Part shown: positions 16,337 to 25,374 of the stretch, in pieces
How positions within the stretch are numbered: the stretch's first letter is position 1
Layout: the number at the start of each line of letters is the position of its first letter
From: Candidatus Solibacter usitatus
GTDB lineage: Bacteria > Acidobacteriota > Terriglobia > Bryobacterales > Bryobacteraceae
Assembly (NCBI GenBank): GCA_016191645.1
Contig: JACPVQ010000257.1
Coordinates: 1 to 50,379, forward strand
DNA length: 50,379 bases
Reading direction: 5' to 3'
Program-made: the position numbers and the translations under genes
The notes under the pieces: generated by a model
The model's database searches: none
What the model saw: only the letters and a program-made list of their open reading frames with translations
Told to the model about the DNA's origin: nothing

Positions 16337-19288
16337 ATGAGACACTTGCTCGCGCTGTTTGCCTTCTTGCTTCCGTTGACTGCTCAACTCGACACAGGAT
16401 CGATTCTGGGCACCCTCCTGGACTCTTCCGGTGCGGTGATCACCAAGGGAACCATCACGGTCACGAATCAATCGACGGCTGCGTCCGTTCAACTCACAAC
16501 GAGTGAACACGGAAACTTCATCGCGCCCGTATTGACCACGGGCATCTACCGTGTGGCCGCCTCCGCGCCGGGTTTCAAAACGCAAGTAAAAGAGAATTTG
16601 ACGCTGCGCGTGTCGGACCGCATGAAGGTCGACTTCATTTTGGAACCGGGATCCGTCAGCGAGTCCGTCACCGTCTCCGATGCACAGCCGCTGGTCGACA
16701 CGGCTTCCACTACTCTTGGCGGCGTAGTGGGAAGAGACCAGATCGACAGTCTGCCCGTAAATGGCCGCGATTTGACGCAGCTGTTAACCCTCATTCCGGG
16801 AGCTGTTCTGCTTGGCGGGGCTACACAACAGTCCGTCAACGGATCTTCCACGTTCCGCTCCGAAGGGGGAGTGCACTTCCTGATGGATGGCGGCGACGCC
16901 TCGCGCGTGGATTTCGATTCTCTCAACAACACGTACGGCGCGTCGCGCAACCGCATTACGCGCGCCTCTGTCGATGCAGTGCAGGAGTTTCGCGTCTACG
17001 CGTCGTCTTATTCCGCAGAGTTTGGCCAAGCCATGGGCGGCGTCGTGAACTTGATTACGCGGTCCGGATCCAACAAGTACCACGGCGGCCTTTTTGAGTA
17101 TCTGCGCAATGAAAAACTGGACACGAGAAATTATTTCAACCGCGCGGTGAAACCTCCCTTTCGTCTGAATCAGTTTGGCGGCACGCTGGGCGGCCCCATT
17201 GTGCGGGACAAACTGTTCTTCTTTGGAAACTATGAAGGATTGCGCCAGCGGCTTGGAGTAACGCAGACCACCTTCGTGCCGACAGCGGATTTCCGGTCGA
17301 CGCTTCCCGCCGCCCTACGCGTGCCCATGGACATGTTGCCTTTGCCCAATGGCGGAGTTTCCGCCAACGATCCACGGCTGGCGTTGTTTTCGCGCAACGT
17401 CTCGAACGCGCTCACCGAAAATGCCGGAGCGATCAAAGTAGACTGGCGGCTCTCGCCGTCCGATTCCATCGCCGTGCGGTACAACCTCAACAATTCGCTC
17501 ACGCGAAGCTATTTCGGCGTCGCCCGCGGGCAGATACAGGGAATTCCCGGCCGCTTGCAGAATGCAAAGCTCACCTACACCAAGGTGCTCACTCCGCGCC
17601 TGTTGAACGAGTCGGGGTTTACGTTCAACCGCATGCACATCGATCCGCGGTCTTCCGACGATGATGAGGTTCGCAATTTCCCCATTACGGCCATCGGCTC
17701 AGGCGTTCCCGGTGTTGGACCCAATACGTTCGATCTCCTGGTCGCCAACAACTCGTTCTCGCTACTCGACTCGTTGTCCTGGAGCAAAGGGCGGCATCAA
17801 TTCAAATTCGGCGGCCAGATTATCCGCAATCAGGACAACAAGGAACTGCGCTACCAGCGCACGGTGACGTTTCAGCGGCTGGAAGATTTTTTGGCCAACA
17901 GTCCCTTCTCCGTGAGCACTCTTGGACAGCCGCGCGCGGGAATGCGCAACACCTATTTCAATTTTTTCGCGCAGGACGATGTTCAAGTTTCGCGAAACCT
18001 GACTTTGAATACGGGGCTGCGCTATCAGTTCGATACTTCACCCAGCGAATCGCACGGCAGAATCTCCAACTTCAACCCGGGGACGGCATCGCTTGACCCT
18101 GTTGGGACGCAGCTTCTGAATCCGCCCACGACGAACTTCGCGCCGCGCTTCGGTTTTGCCTGGTCGCCGCGCGCTTCCCGCGGCACCGTCGTGCGCGGCG
18201 GCTTCGGAATATTCTATGCCAGCCTCAACGCCGCCATGGCGCAGAATGTTCCCAACAACATTTCGCAGCAGGCTAGTTCTCTCACCCGCCAGCAATTCCC
18301 GGCGCTCACCGGATTCCCGTTTCCGCAGATTGGCAATTTCGCATCGGTAACCAGTTTCACGGCACTGGAACGCGACTGGAACACCGCCTATACGGAACAG
18401 TGGAATTTCAATCTGCAGCAGGCGCTCCCGTTCCGCGCCATGTTCCAGGTGGGTTACATCGGGAATCGAGCGTTGCATCTGACGGGCCCGCGCAACCTGA
18501 ATCGTTTGTTTCCCGGAACCAACCGCCGTCCTTATCCACAGTTCGGCAACATTACGTTGAGCCGCAACGATATCAACGCCAACTACAACGCGCTTCAGGC
18601 AAGTTTTCGCAAGCGGATGTCGCGAGGCATGACGTTCAATGTGAACTACACGTGGTCGCATACCTTGGACGAGGGAGGCATTTCGTTTGGCACCGCCGCG
18701 CAGGACGACCAGAATCGTCATGAGGGTTACGGCAATTCCGATCACGATGCAAGGCACATGCTGCAATTCGATTATTCGTGGATGCTGCCCAAAGCTCCGC
18801 TGCTGCCCAAGTGGGTGGGAACGGGCTGGCAAGTGAACGGCATGACCGTCATGCGCGGCGGCTTCCCCGTGAACGTGACCTGCGGCTGCGACTCCATGCA
18901 GATTGGCACCGCCAACGCCCGCGCCGATCTGGTTCCCGGAGTTGCCGTGCGGCCCGAGGTGATGGACATTCCGAGCGCGCAGTACAACCTCGCCGCCTTC
19001 CGCGCGCCGCGCACGGGCACCTTCGGCAATGCCGGCAGGAATATCCTTCGCGGCCCCGCCGCGTTCAACTGGGACTTTTCTTTATTCAAGAGTTTCCGCG
19101 TGCGCGAGGCGCAAGCGGTTCAGTTCCGCGCGGAGATGTTCAACTTTTTCAACACGCCGCAGTTCGGTTTGCCAGGCGCGTCGCTGAATGCTCCGGCGGG
19201 ATTTGGCAGGTCGCTGGGGACCATCTCTACGCTCAGCGGCTTCGGTACGAACCGGCAAATCCAGTTTGCGTTACGCTGGAATTTCTAG
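16337..19288 (+). CDS. Oar-like TonB-dependent receptor with carboxypeptidase-regulatory N-domain
   Basis: 983 residues from the ATG at 16337, which has GAGG upstream; an in-frame extension to 16244 would lie inside the previous gene. A signal peptide (LLALFAFLLPLTAQ) precedes a carboxypeptidase-regulatory-like beta domain (GTLLDSSGAVITKGTITVTN). A plug domain follows (DQIDSLPVNGRDLTQLLTLIPGA), then a long beta-barrel with alternating aromatic strands ending in FALRWNF, as expected for outer-membrane insertion. Such proteins are numerous in Acidobacteriota and import or bind large substrates with TonB energy. The ligand is unknown. Confidence 0.92.
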   Translation: MRHLLALFAFLLPLTAQLDTGSILGTLLDSSGAVITKGTITVTNQSTAASVQLTTSEHGNFIAPVLTTGIYRVAASAPGFKTQVKENLTLRVSDRMKVDFILEPGSVSESVTVSDAQPLVDTASTTLGGVVGRDQIDSLPVNGRDLTQLLTLIPGAVLLGGATQQSVNGSSTFRSEGGVHFLMDGGDASRVDFDSLNNTYGASRNRITRASVDAVQEFRVYASSYSAEFGQAMGGVVNLITRSGSNKYHGGLFEYLRNEKLDTRNYFNRAVKPPFRLNQFGGTLGGPIVRDKLFFFGNYEGLRQRLGVTQTTFVPTADFRSTLPAALRVPMDMLPLPNGGVSANDPRLALFSRNVSNALTENAGAIKVDWRLSPSDSIAVRYNLNNSLTRSYFGVARGQIQGIPGRLQNAKLTYTKVLTPRLLNESGFTFNRMHIDPRSSDDDEVRNFPITAIGSGVPGVGPNTFDLLVANNSFSLLDSLSWSKGRHQFKFGGQIIRNQDNKELRYQRTVTFQRLEDFLANSPFSVSTLGQPRAGMRNTYFNFFAQDDVQVSRNLTLNTGLRYQFDTSPSESHGRISNFNPGTASLDPVGTQLLNPPTTNFAPRFGFAWSPRASRGTVVRGGFGIFYASLNAAMAQNVPNNISQQASSLTRQQFPALTGFPFPQIGNFASVTSFTALERDWNTAYTEQWNFNLQQALPFRAMFQVGYIGNRALHLTGPRNLNRLFPGTNRRPYPQFGNITLSRNDINANYNALQASFRKRMSRGMTFNVNYTWSHTLDEGGISFGTAAQDDQNRHEGYGNSDHDARHMLQFDYSWMLPKAPLLPKWVGTGWQVNGMTVMRGGFPVNVTCGCDSMQIGTANARADLVPGVAVRPEVMDIPSAQYNLAAFRAPRTGTFGNAGRNILRGPAAFNWDFSLFKSFRVREAQAVQFRAEMFNFFNTPQFGLPGASLNAPAGFGRSLGTISTLSGFGTNRQIQFALRWNF

Positions 19289-19306
19289 TTCAACGCGGAG
19301 ATTCTC

Positions 19307-19579
19307 ATGCATATCACTGAAGCCAACCTGAGTCAGGAGCAGAAGGAACTCGTCCAACTTGCTGCACGCATCCCCGAGAGCGACATACCGTTGGCGAAGC
19401 GTTTCATGCAGACTCTTCTCGTCGATCCGGTCTGGCTGTCATGCGCGACAGCGCCGCTCGACGACGAACCCGTCACGCGGGAAGACGAGGAAGCAATTCG
19501 CCAGGCTGAAGCTTCTATCGCGCGCGGCGACGGCATTCCGCACGAAGAGGTTCTGCGCGAATTTGACTCGCAAGCGTGA
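19307..19579 (+). CDS. Antitoxin component of a type II toxin-antitoxin pair
   Basis: 90 residues. No strong family motif was recognised, but the size, the acidic charged C-terminal half (EDEEAIRQAEASIARGDGI) and the position directly ahead of a RelE/ParE-like gene fit an antitoxin. GGAG precedes the ATG. The phrase SIARGDGIPHEEVLREF resembles C-terminal helices seen in RelB/ParD-like antitoxins that wrap the toxin. Its stop overlaps the toxin start as GTGA. Confidence 0.7.
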   Translation: MHITEANLSQEQKELVQLAARIPESDIPLAKRFMQTLLVDPVWLSCATAPLDDEPVTREDEEAIRQAEASIARGDGIPHEEVLREFDSQA

Positions 19580-19830
19580 CGCGCAAGAAGATCGTTTGGT
19601 CGCCAAAGGCGCGTGCCGACCTGCGCCGCATCGACCGTCAGACTGCAATGCGTATCCTTCAAGCTATCGACCTTTACAGCCGCATTGGTGAAGGCGATGT
19701 CAAGAGCCTTCAACCGCCTCTCACCGGAAGACGTCTTCGCGTCGGCGATTGGCGCGTCATCTTCACACCAGTGCCAGGTCTTGAAGAAATCCACATTGAT
19801 GAAGTGAGGCACCGCTCGGACGCCTATTGA
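19576..19830 (+). CDS. RelE/ParE-family toxin
   Basis: 84 residues from a GTG that overlaps the antitoxin stop. The pattern KIVWSPKARADLRRIDRQTAMRILQAI, followed by LTGRRLRVGDWRVIFT and ending in a short strand with HRSDAY, is the ParE/RelE fold: helical N-terminus, then a sheet with Arg residues. RelE members cut mRNA in the ribosome and ParE members inhibit gyrase; which applies here cannot be told by eye. It lies at the end of the plus-strand genes and converges on the redox operon. Confidence 0.85.
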   Translation: MTRKKIVWSPKARADLRRIDRQTAMRILQAIDLYSRIGEGDVKSLQPPLTGRRLRVGDWRVIFTPVPGLEEIHIDEVRHRSDAY

Positions 19831-19849
19831 CAGGGCCAGATGAGGTCCA

Positions 19850-20593
19850 CTAAGGAGTCTTCCCCGAAAAAACAAATTCCGTGGACCGCGGCTCGCTGCT
19901 TGCAACCACAAGCGGCTGCGTGATCTCGCCGAACGATTCATGCCATGCGGCGAGCGTATACGAGCCGGGCGGGAGGCCCTCCAAGGAAAAACCGCCGTCC
20001 GCGTCTGTGACGGCGAAGAACGGATGATCCAAGACTCCGATGTAGGATCGCATCCAGTTATGCACGTTGCATTTGACGGGGATCATCACTTCGGCGCGGG
20101 CGAAACGGCGTTGTAAGTCCGGCGCTTGCGGCGGTTGCTGCTGATTCCAGTCGCGATTGTTCTTCGGCATCGGGTGAATGTTGTGCGAGACGGGGTCGCT
20201 GTTTTTTACGGCGAGAGTCTGCGCGGCGCGAATTCCCATCACGCGCGGAACAAATTGGCAGCCGCGCTGCTCCAGTACTACGGCCGTCTCCGCCGGCGGA
20301 AACACTTTTCCCTCCAGCCCTTCCTTGACGTAAACGAATACATTCGCGAGACCGCCATCCTTTGTCACCAACACCTTTTCCTCGAACACCGGTTCCTTGT
20401 GAAGCGCCTGGCAAGCCTCTTCCGCGTCCATCCTGATTCGCTTCGCGGCGGGCCGTTTTCCTTCCAAGCGGACCTTCCCTTTGACGCTGGAAGCCGTGGC
20501 CGGGTCAACGTGAAAATATTGCGGCGAGGCCTTCGTTTCCGGCTTCCGATTGCATCCCACGGCAACAACCGCCAGTGCAATCAGCATTCTCAT
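19850..20593 (-). CDS. Cupredoxin-like lipoprotein with carboxypeptidase-regulatory domain
   Basis: 247 residues. The leader LIALAVVAVGCNRK contains a lipobox with Cys about residue 14. The middle resembles a type-1 copper fold: VSHNIHPM supplies a His, and VKCNVHNWM has Cys, His and Met in plastocyanin-like spacing. The C-terminus (VTDADGGFSLEGLPPGSYTLAAWHE) is a carboxypeptidase-regulatory-like beta sandwich. Similar proteins in Acidobacteriota and Planctomycetota sit beside c-type cytochromes. It is the last gene of a four-gene minus-strand operon and overlaps the peroxidase gene as ATGA. A role as electron carrier or copper-binding partner of the peroxidase is inferred. Confidence 0.75.
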   Translation of the reverse strand: MRMLIALAVVAVGCNRKPETKASPQYFHVDPATASSVKGKVRLEGKRPAAKRIRMDAEEACQALHKEPVFEEKVLVTKDGGLANVFVYVKEGLEGKVFPPAETAVVLEQRGCQFVPRVMGIRAAQTLAVKNSDPVSHNIHPMPKNNRDWNQQQPPQAPDLQRRFARAEVMIPVKCNVHNWMRSYIGVLDHPFFAVTDADGGFSLEGLPPGSYTLAAWHESFGEITQPLVVASSEPRSTEFVFSGKTP

Positions 20594-21675
20594 TTGGCAG
20601 GCTCTCCTGTCAACGCTTCCATGAATGCCACCAGATCGGCGCGCTCCTGCTTCGTGAGATGATCGAGCGACTTGATTTCCTTGTCTAAATGAGGATTTGC
20701 GTTTCCACCGCCGACATAGAAATCGACCACCTCTTTGAGAGTCTTCAAACTGCCGTCATGCATGTACGGTGCGGTCTCGGCGATGTTGCGCAGGGTTGGG
20801 GTACGGAATGCACCCTGATCGCCTTCACGCTTGGAAATCGCGAAACGGCCCATGTCAGTCAATTCGCCGGCGGCGTTCATGCCGGAGCCCAGGTTGTGAA
20901 ACTTGTCGTCGGTGAACAACGCAAACTTTTCCTCGATGGTATGGCAGACGGCGCAATTGCCCTTCTTCGCGTCGCGGAAAACGGCCAGCCCGCGCATTGC
21001 GGCCGCGCTCATCGCCTTCTGATCGCCGCCATATTGATAACGGTCGAAAGGAGAATTGCCGCGAAGCAGCGTTCTTTCAAACGAAGCGATGGCGGCGGCG
21101 ATTCTCTCGATGGTCACCGCGGATTGCCCCTGTAAATTGGTTCCGAAGCCCGCTTCGAACATTTTTCTCAGGCCGTCGTCCAATGCCACTTTCTTCGCTG
21201 CGCCCTCCAGTGTATGGGCCATCTCGATGGGGTTCGCGATCGGCCCCTTGGCCTGCGCTTCCAGGCTGTCCACGCGGCCGTCCCAGAATTGAAACTGCGC
21301 GTACGCCGCGTTCAAAACGGTGGGAGCGCTGCGATTTCCTTTCTTTCCACCCACCCCCGTGGACACCGGTTGTCCATCGGAGAACCCTTTCCCTGGGTCA
21401 TGACAGGAGGCGCACGCAATCGTGTTGTCAACGGAAAGCGAGGTACTGAAGAAGAGTTTCTCGCCCAGCGCGATGGTCTCCGCCGTGGGTGGATTGTTCG
21501 CGGGTACAGGCAGCGGTGGAAGACCCAGCGGAATGGGAATGGAAACAGGCTTTCCCACCGGCCGTGCACTCAATGGTTTCGGCGGCGGCGCGGAACAACT
21601 CGTCGTAAAGAGAATCGCCGCGGAGAAAAACGTCAGCTTACTGCGCAAGTACGAGCACACCCCAAGGTTTCTCAC
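20590..21675 (-). CDS. MauG-type di-heme cytochrome c peroxidase lipoprotein
   Basis: 361 residues. A leader (LTFFSAAILFTTSCSA) ends in a likely lipobox Cys. Two haem c motifs are present, CASCHD (about residue 90) and CAVCHT (about 240), in the order typical of bacterial cytochrome c peroxidases and MauG. Conserved segments such as GQPVSTGVGGKKGNRSAPTVLNAAY and GAFRTPTLRNIAETAPYMHDGSLKTLKEVV are present. The family reduces hydrogen peroxide with electrons from small carriers or oxidises protein residues. The genomic partners here are a cupredoxin-like protein, a YVTN propeller and a haem-binding HhH protein, so these may form an exported electron-transfer set. Confidence 0.93.
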   Translation of the reverse strand: MRNLGVCSYLRSKLTFFSAAILFTTSCSAPPPKPLSARPVGKPVSIPIPLGLPPLPVPANNPPTAETIALGEKLFFSTSLSVDNTIACASCHDPGKGFSDGQPVSTGVGGKKGNRSAPTVLNAAYAQFQFWDGRVDSLEAQAKGPIANPIEMAHTLEGAAKKVALDDGLRKMFEAGFGTNLQGQSAVTIERIAAAIASFERTLLRGNSPFDRYQYGGDQKAMSAAAMRGLAVFRDAKKGNCAVCHTIEEKFALFTDDKFHNLGSGMNAAGELTDMGRFAISKREGDQGAFRTPTLRNIAETAPYMHDGSLKTLKEVVDFYVGGGNANPHLDKEIKSLDHLTKQERADLVAFMEALTGEPAK

Positions 21676-22660
21676 CGGCTTTGATTTTGCGAACCACTGT
21701 CATTGTAGCCAAGTCGATTACCGACACATCATCGGAAGGGCCGTTGGCAGTGAAGAGCAATTTTTCGTCGGGCGACAGTGCAATGCCCCACGGCCGCTGC
21801 CCGGCTTCCACGGACGCCGTTACTTTTTCCGTTGCCGTATCGATGACCAACACTTTCTTGCCGCGCCCGGTGCTGACATACAGCTTCGACCCGTCCTTCG
21901 TCATGGCCTGCCCCATCGGTTTCAGTCCCGGCTCCAAGGCGATGGTGCGCAAGACCTCCTGCTTCTTGCAATCGAGTACCGTGATGTTGGCGCCGTTTTC
22001 GTTCGTGACGTAGGCGCGCGATCCATCGGGAAGGAATTGAACGGAGCGCGGCCTCTTTCCCACCTCGATTGTCTTCGCGACTTTTCCCGCGGCAATGTCG
22101 ATGATGGACACCGTGCCGTCATTCTCGGACGTAACGTAGACGAACTTTTCGTCCGGGCTGATGGTCACACCCTCCGGTTCTTCGCCAGTGGGCAGAGTGT
22201 TCAACACCTTCCCTGCCGTCAAATCGATAATGCTGACACCGGACGCATCTTCGTTCGATACGTACAGGAACTTGCCGTCCTTGCTGAGCGCGAATTGTTC
22301 CGGATCCGATCCGCCGAACAGCTTGCGAACCACTTTTCCCTGCGCCAGATCGACAACGCCAATGCCATCGGCGCTCTTGTCGGGCGGCGGCAGCGTACTC
22401 TCATCGACACCTGGAGGCGCGGCCGGGGAGCCGCTGAGAGCAACGTAGATGGTTCTTCCTGAGGCGTGAATGCCGCGCGGCCGTTTGCCCAACGGAATGG
22501 TTGCCACCGCCTGCGGCTGATTCGGGTCAATCACCGTCATGTCGCCCGAGCCTTCATTGGTCACGTAGACCAGATACGCCGGCTTTGGCGCGCGAGTGCA
22601 CGCTGCAAAGGACGACGCCAAAACAACGGATCCAACAAGTATCGACCGTGTGAGAAACAT
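21638..22660 (-). CDS. YVTN-repeat beta-propeller lipoprotein
   Basis: 340 residues. The leader ends ASSFAACTR, a lipobox. The rest consists of about seven repeats of the YVTN/cytochrome-cd1-like propeller, for example YVTNEGSGDMTVID, YVSNEDASGVSIIDL and YVTSENDGTVSIIDI, each followed by a blade closing with LP/GxxPxGV. Such propellers often act as binding scaffolds beside cytochromes. Its end overlaps the peroxidase gene by 38 bases and its ATG directly abuts the stop of the upstream cytochrome gene, so the operon is tightly coupled. Confidence 0.88.
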   Translation of the reverse strand: MFLTRSILVGSVVLASSFAACTRAPKPAYLVYVTNEGSGDMTVIDPNQPQAVATIPLGKRPRGIHASGRTIYVALSGSPAAPPGVDESTLPPPDKSADGIGVVDLAQGKVVRKLFGGSDPEQFALSKDGKFLYVSNEDASGVSIIDLTAGKVLNTLPTGEEPEGVTISPDEKFVYVTSENDGTVSIIDIAAGKVAKTIEVGKRPRSVQFLPDGSRAYVTNENGANITVLDCKKQEVLRTIALEPGLKPMGQAMTKDGSKLYVSTGRGKKVLVIDTATEKVTASVEAGQRPWGIALSPDEKLLFTANGPSDDVSVIDLATMTVVRKIKAGEKPWGVLVLAQ

Positions 22661-23116
22661 CTAGAAAATAATCCGATCTTTTTTGGATTCGATCTTTTCG
22701 GGCTCAATGAGCGGGACCTTCTTTAAATCGTCAATAGATTTGAAGTCGCCGTTCTTTGCGCGGTAGGCAATGATGGCGGCGGCCTGTGACCGCTTCAGGC
22801 TCAACCCGCTTTCCAATTGAATGGCCGACGCCTTGTTGACGTTCACGCGCGGAATGTCGTCCGCCGCATAGTTCTTCACCAGATAATCGAGTATGGCGGA
22901 ATAGTCCTGATCCGATGTCTTCATGCCGAGCGCGGACATCTTCGTCATGGTGTGGTTCCACCCGTCGCGGTCCTGACGCAGGGAAACCGAGCGGGCCACT
23001 TCATGACAACCCTTGCACAACCGTTCCAATTCCGCGCGGCCCGGCCCGTCGGCGAGTTGCTGCGCACCGGCTGTGCAAGCGGAAAACACAAACGCAGTAA
23101 GCAAGAGGCGCTTCAT
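22661..23116 (-). CDS. Exported c-type cytochrome fused to a helix-hairpin-helix domain
   Basis: 151 residues, with a signal peptide ([16 protein letters not shown]). A single haem c motif, LCKGCHEV (about residues 34-41), is followed by [13 protein letters not shown], like the haem domain of quinohaemoprotein amine dehydrogenase-type proteins. The C-terminal half reads [44 protein letters not shown], a ComEA-like helix-hairpin-helix unit of the kind that binds DNA or acts as a protein hook. Haem plus HhH in one small exported protein is uncommon. First gene of the redox operon. Confidence 0.82.
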   Translation of the reverse strand: MKRLLLTAFVFSACTAGAQQLADGPGRAELERLCKGCHEVARSVSLRQDRDGWNHTMTKMSALGMKTSDQDYSAILDYLVKNYAADDIPRVNVNKASAIQLESGLSLKRSQAAAIIAYRAKNGDFKSIDDLKKVPLIEPEKIESKKDRIIF

Positions 23117-23162
23117 CGTTTCTATTTTAGGTCAGGTTATCCGATCCAGGAAGCGGACACAA

Positions 23163-24008
23163 CTACACAATTTCGCAGGGGTTCGACAATTCGCCGATCC
23201 CGGCGATGGTGATGGAACACACGTCGCCCGGGGCGAGCGCGGCATCCTCTTTCACAATGATCCCGGTCCCGGTAAGCAGCACGGAACCGCCGGGAACGGG
23301 GTTGGCGCGAAGCAGGTATTCCACCAGCGTTTCAATCTTGCGGTGAAGCTGCGCCGTGCTCGCGGTTCCGGAAAAGATCGTTTTCCCGCCGCGTCGAATG
23401 GTGCAAGTGACATCCAGTTTGTATGGGTCGCCAAGCTCATCCGGCGTAACAATCATCGGTCCCAGCGCGCAGCACGCCGTGTATACCTTCGATTGCGGCA
23501 AATACAGCGGATTCTCGCGTTCGATGTCCCACGCCGAGACATCGTTGGCCACGGTGTATCCCAGCACTTTCCCTTTGCTGCCCAGAATCACCGCAAGCTC
23601 CGGTTCCGGCGCGGTGAACTTCGAATCGGACCGGATGCCGACTGCCCTGTCCGGTCCCACGCACACGCGAGCCGTGCCCTTAAAAAAGATCTCCGGCCGC
23701 GGTTCCCGATAGACGTGGGCGTAAAACCCTTCCCGCGTTCCGTGTTCGGCATCGCGGAAACTTGCGCTCGTTTCGTAGGTGCAACCGCAAGCCCACACTT
23801 CTCGCGGGTGAATCGGCAGAATCGGCGTCAGGTTTTCCGCGTGCGCCGACGCATGTTTCATCGCCAGCTCCGCCAGCGGCACATTCTCTTTTTCCGAACG
23901 TTCAATCAGCCCCTGCATGGTGTAGTCGGGGATCGGGTGTGCGCCGTCCTTGTTGAATATGGCGGCTGTGATGACGTTGGCGTTCCAGCGAACCTGACCC
24001 AGTTTCAT
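23163..24008 (-). CDS. FAH-family sugar-acid enzyme (AraD1-like)
   Basis: 281 residues. The fumarylacetoacetate-hydrolase fold is visible from its metal-binding region FTAPEPELAVILGSKGKVLGYTVANDVSAWDIE and from the C-terminal GSVLLTGTGIIVKEDAALAPGDVC. Length and sequence fit the AraD1-like group rather than true FAH. Members of the superfamily dehydrate 2-keto-3-deoxy-pentonates to 2-oxoglutarate semialdehyde. The neighbouring gene encodes an aldehyde dehydrogenase of the type that would oxidise that product, supporting an oxidative pentose or Weimberg-like route. The exact substrate is uncertain. Confidence 0.75.
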   Translation of the reverse strand: MKLGQVRWNANVITAAIFNKDGAHPIPDYTMQGLIERSEKENVPLAELAMKHASAHAENLTPILPIHPREVWACGCTYETSASFRDAEHGTREGFYAHVYREPRPEIFFKGTARVCVGPDRAVGIRSDSKFTAPEPELAVILGSKGKVLGYTVANDVSAWDIERENPLYLPQSKVYTACCALGPMIVTPDELGDPYKLDVTCTIRRGGKTIFSGTASTAQLHRKIETLVEYLLRANPVPGGSVLLTGTGIIVKEDAALAPGDVCSITIAGIGELSNPCEIV

Positions 24009-24022
24009 TCGTTTCTTTTTCC

Positions 24023-25362
24023 TTAATACTTCAGATAGACCGTCTTATAGTCGCTGTAGAACTCCATCGCCGCCGGACCTTGTTCCTTTGGCCCGAAGCT
24101 GGAATCCTTGGTACCGCCGAACGGTAGTTGATACTCCACGCCGGCGCTGGGCAAGTTGACGGTGAGCAGCCCGGCTTCCATTTTGTAGATGTAGTCGAAG
24201 ACGCGCGACAGGTTGGTTGACTGGATCGACGCGGAAAGACCAAACGGAACATTGTTCGCCATGCGCATGGCATCGTCGAAATCCTTGGCGCGCATGATTG
24301 CCAGCACCGGTCCGAAAATTTCTTCCTGGGCGATGGTCATGGATTCGGTCACGTTGGCAAATACGGTTGGCGCGACGAAATAGCCTTTGTCGTAAGCGCC
24401 CCCAGTGATGCGATGGCCGCCAACCAAAGGTTCGCCCGCTTCTTTGCGTCCGATTTCGATATAACGCAGGTTCGTATCGAGCTGGGCTTGATCGATGGCG
24501 GGCCCAATGTCGATTCCCGGCTCCAAACCGTTGCCGACTTTGAGCTTTTTCGTGCGCTCCACCACGGCGGCAACGAAGCGATCGTAGATGCTGTCTTCGA
24601 CAATGGCGCGGCTGGTGGCGGTGCATTTTTGGCCCGTGGAAAAGAACGACGCATTAACGACATTCTCGACGGCCGAAGCGAAATCGCAATCGGCAAGCAC
24701 AATGGTTGGGTTCTTGCCGCCCATTTCGAGTTGGATGCGCATGCGCCGCTTTGACGCTTCCGCGTGCAGCCAATTGCCGACGCCGCACGAGCCTGTAAAC
24801 GAAATGGCGCGCATGGATGGAGCTTCCACCAAGGCGCTGCCCAACGATCCCCCGGGACCAGCAACGAAATTGACCACGCCCTTCGGCACACCGCCGGAAT
24901 CGCAATGGGAAAATTCCAAGGCGTCACCAGCCCACAAACACCGACGGGTTTGCGCAGGGCGAACATGTGCACGCGGTCCCGTTCGGAAGGGACCAGCATG
25001 CCCGGCATGCGCGAACCTTCGCCGCCGAAATAGCGGAAGATGTTGATGGCGCGGCGCACCTCGCCCTTCGCTTCGGGCAGCGTCTTGCCTTCCTCGCGCG
25101 TCATCTCTTCGCCCAGTTGGTCGAACTTGCGCTCCAGAATATCGGCGACCTTAAAGAGCAAGGCCCCGCGCGCGGGCGCGGCCATGTTGGACCACGACGC
25201 CAAAGCGGATTGCGCGGCGGCGGCGGCGTCCTGAATATCGGCGGGGGTTCCTTGCGCAAACAGGCCAACTACTTCATCCGTGTTGGCGGGATTGCGGTTC
25301 TCAAATGTGGCGGCGGGCGTACGCCATTCGCCGTTGATGTAGTTCGGGTATGTATTCGGCAT
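24023..25362 (-). pseudogene. Aldehyde dehydrogenase (2-oxoglutarate semialdehyde type?), frameshifted with internal gap
   Basis: Two reading frames combine into an NAD(P)-dependent aldehyde dehydrogenase. The first part (from 25362) gives YINGEWRTPAATFENRNPAN and ends correctly at VTPWNFPIAIPA. The second part (ending at 24023) resumes with GVPKGVVNFVAGPGG, the Glu of QLEMGGKNPT, and the catalytic Cys in FSTGQKCTATSR. Between them the family needs about 35-40 residues, including the K-P-A segment that binds cofactor; they are missing, and the frame shifts at the junction (about 24890-24905). As read, no active enzyme can be made. Either a deletion occurred or the assembly collapsed there. 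It follows LemA after 12 bases and precedes the FAH gene by 14, so all are one transcription unit. Confidence 0.8.
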
Positions 25363-25374
25363 TTCCTGGAGGTG

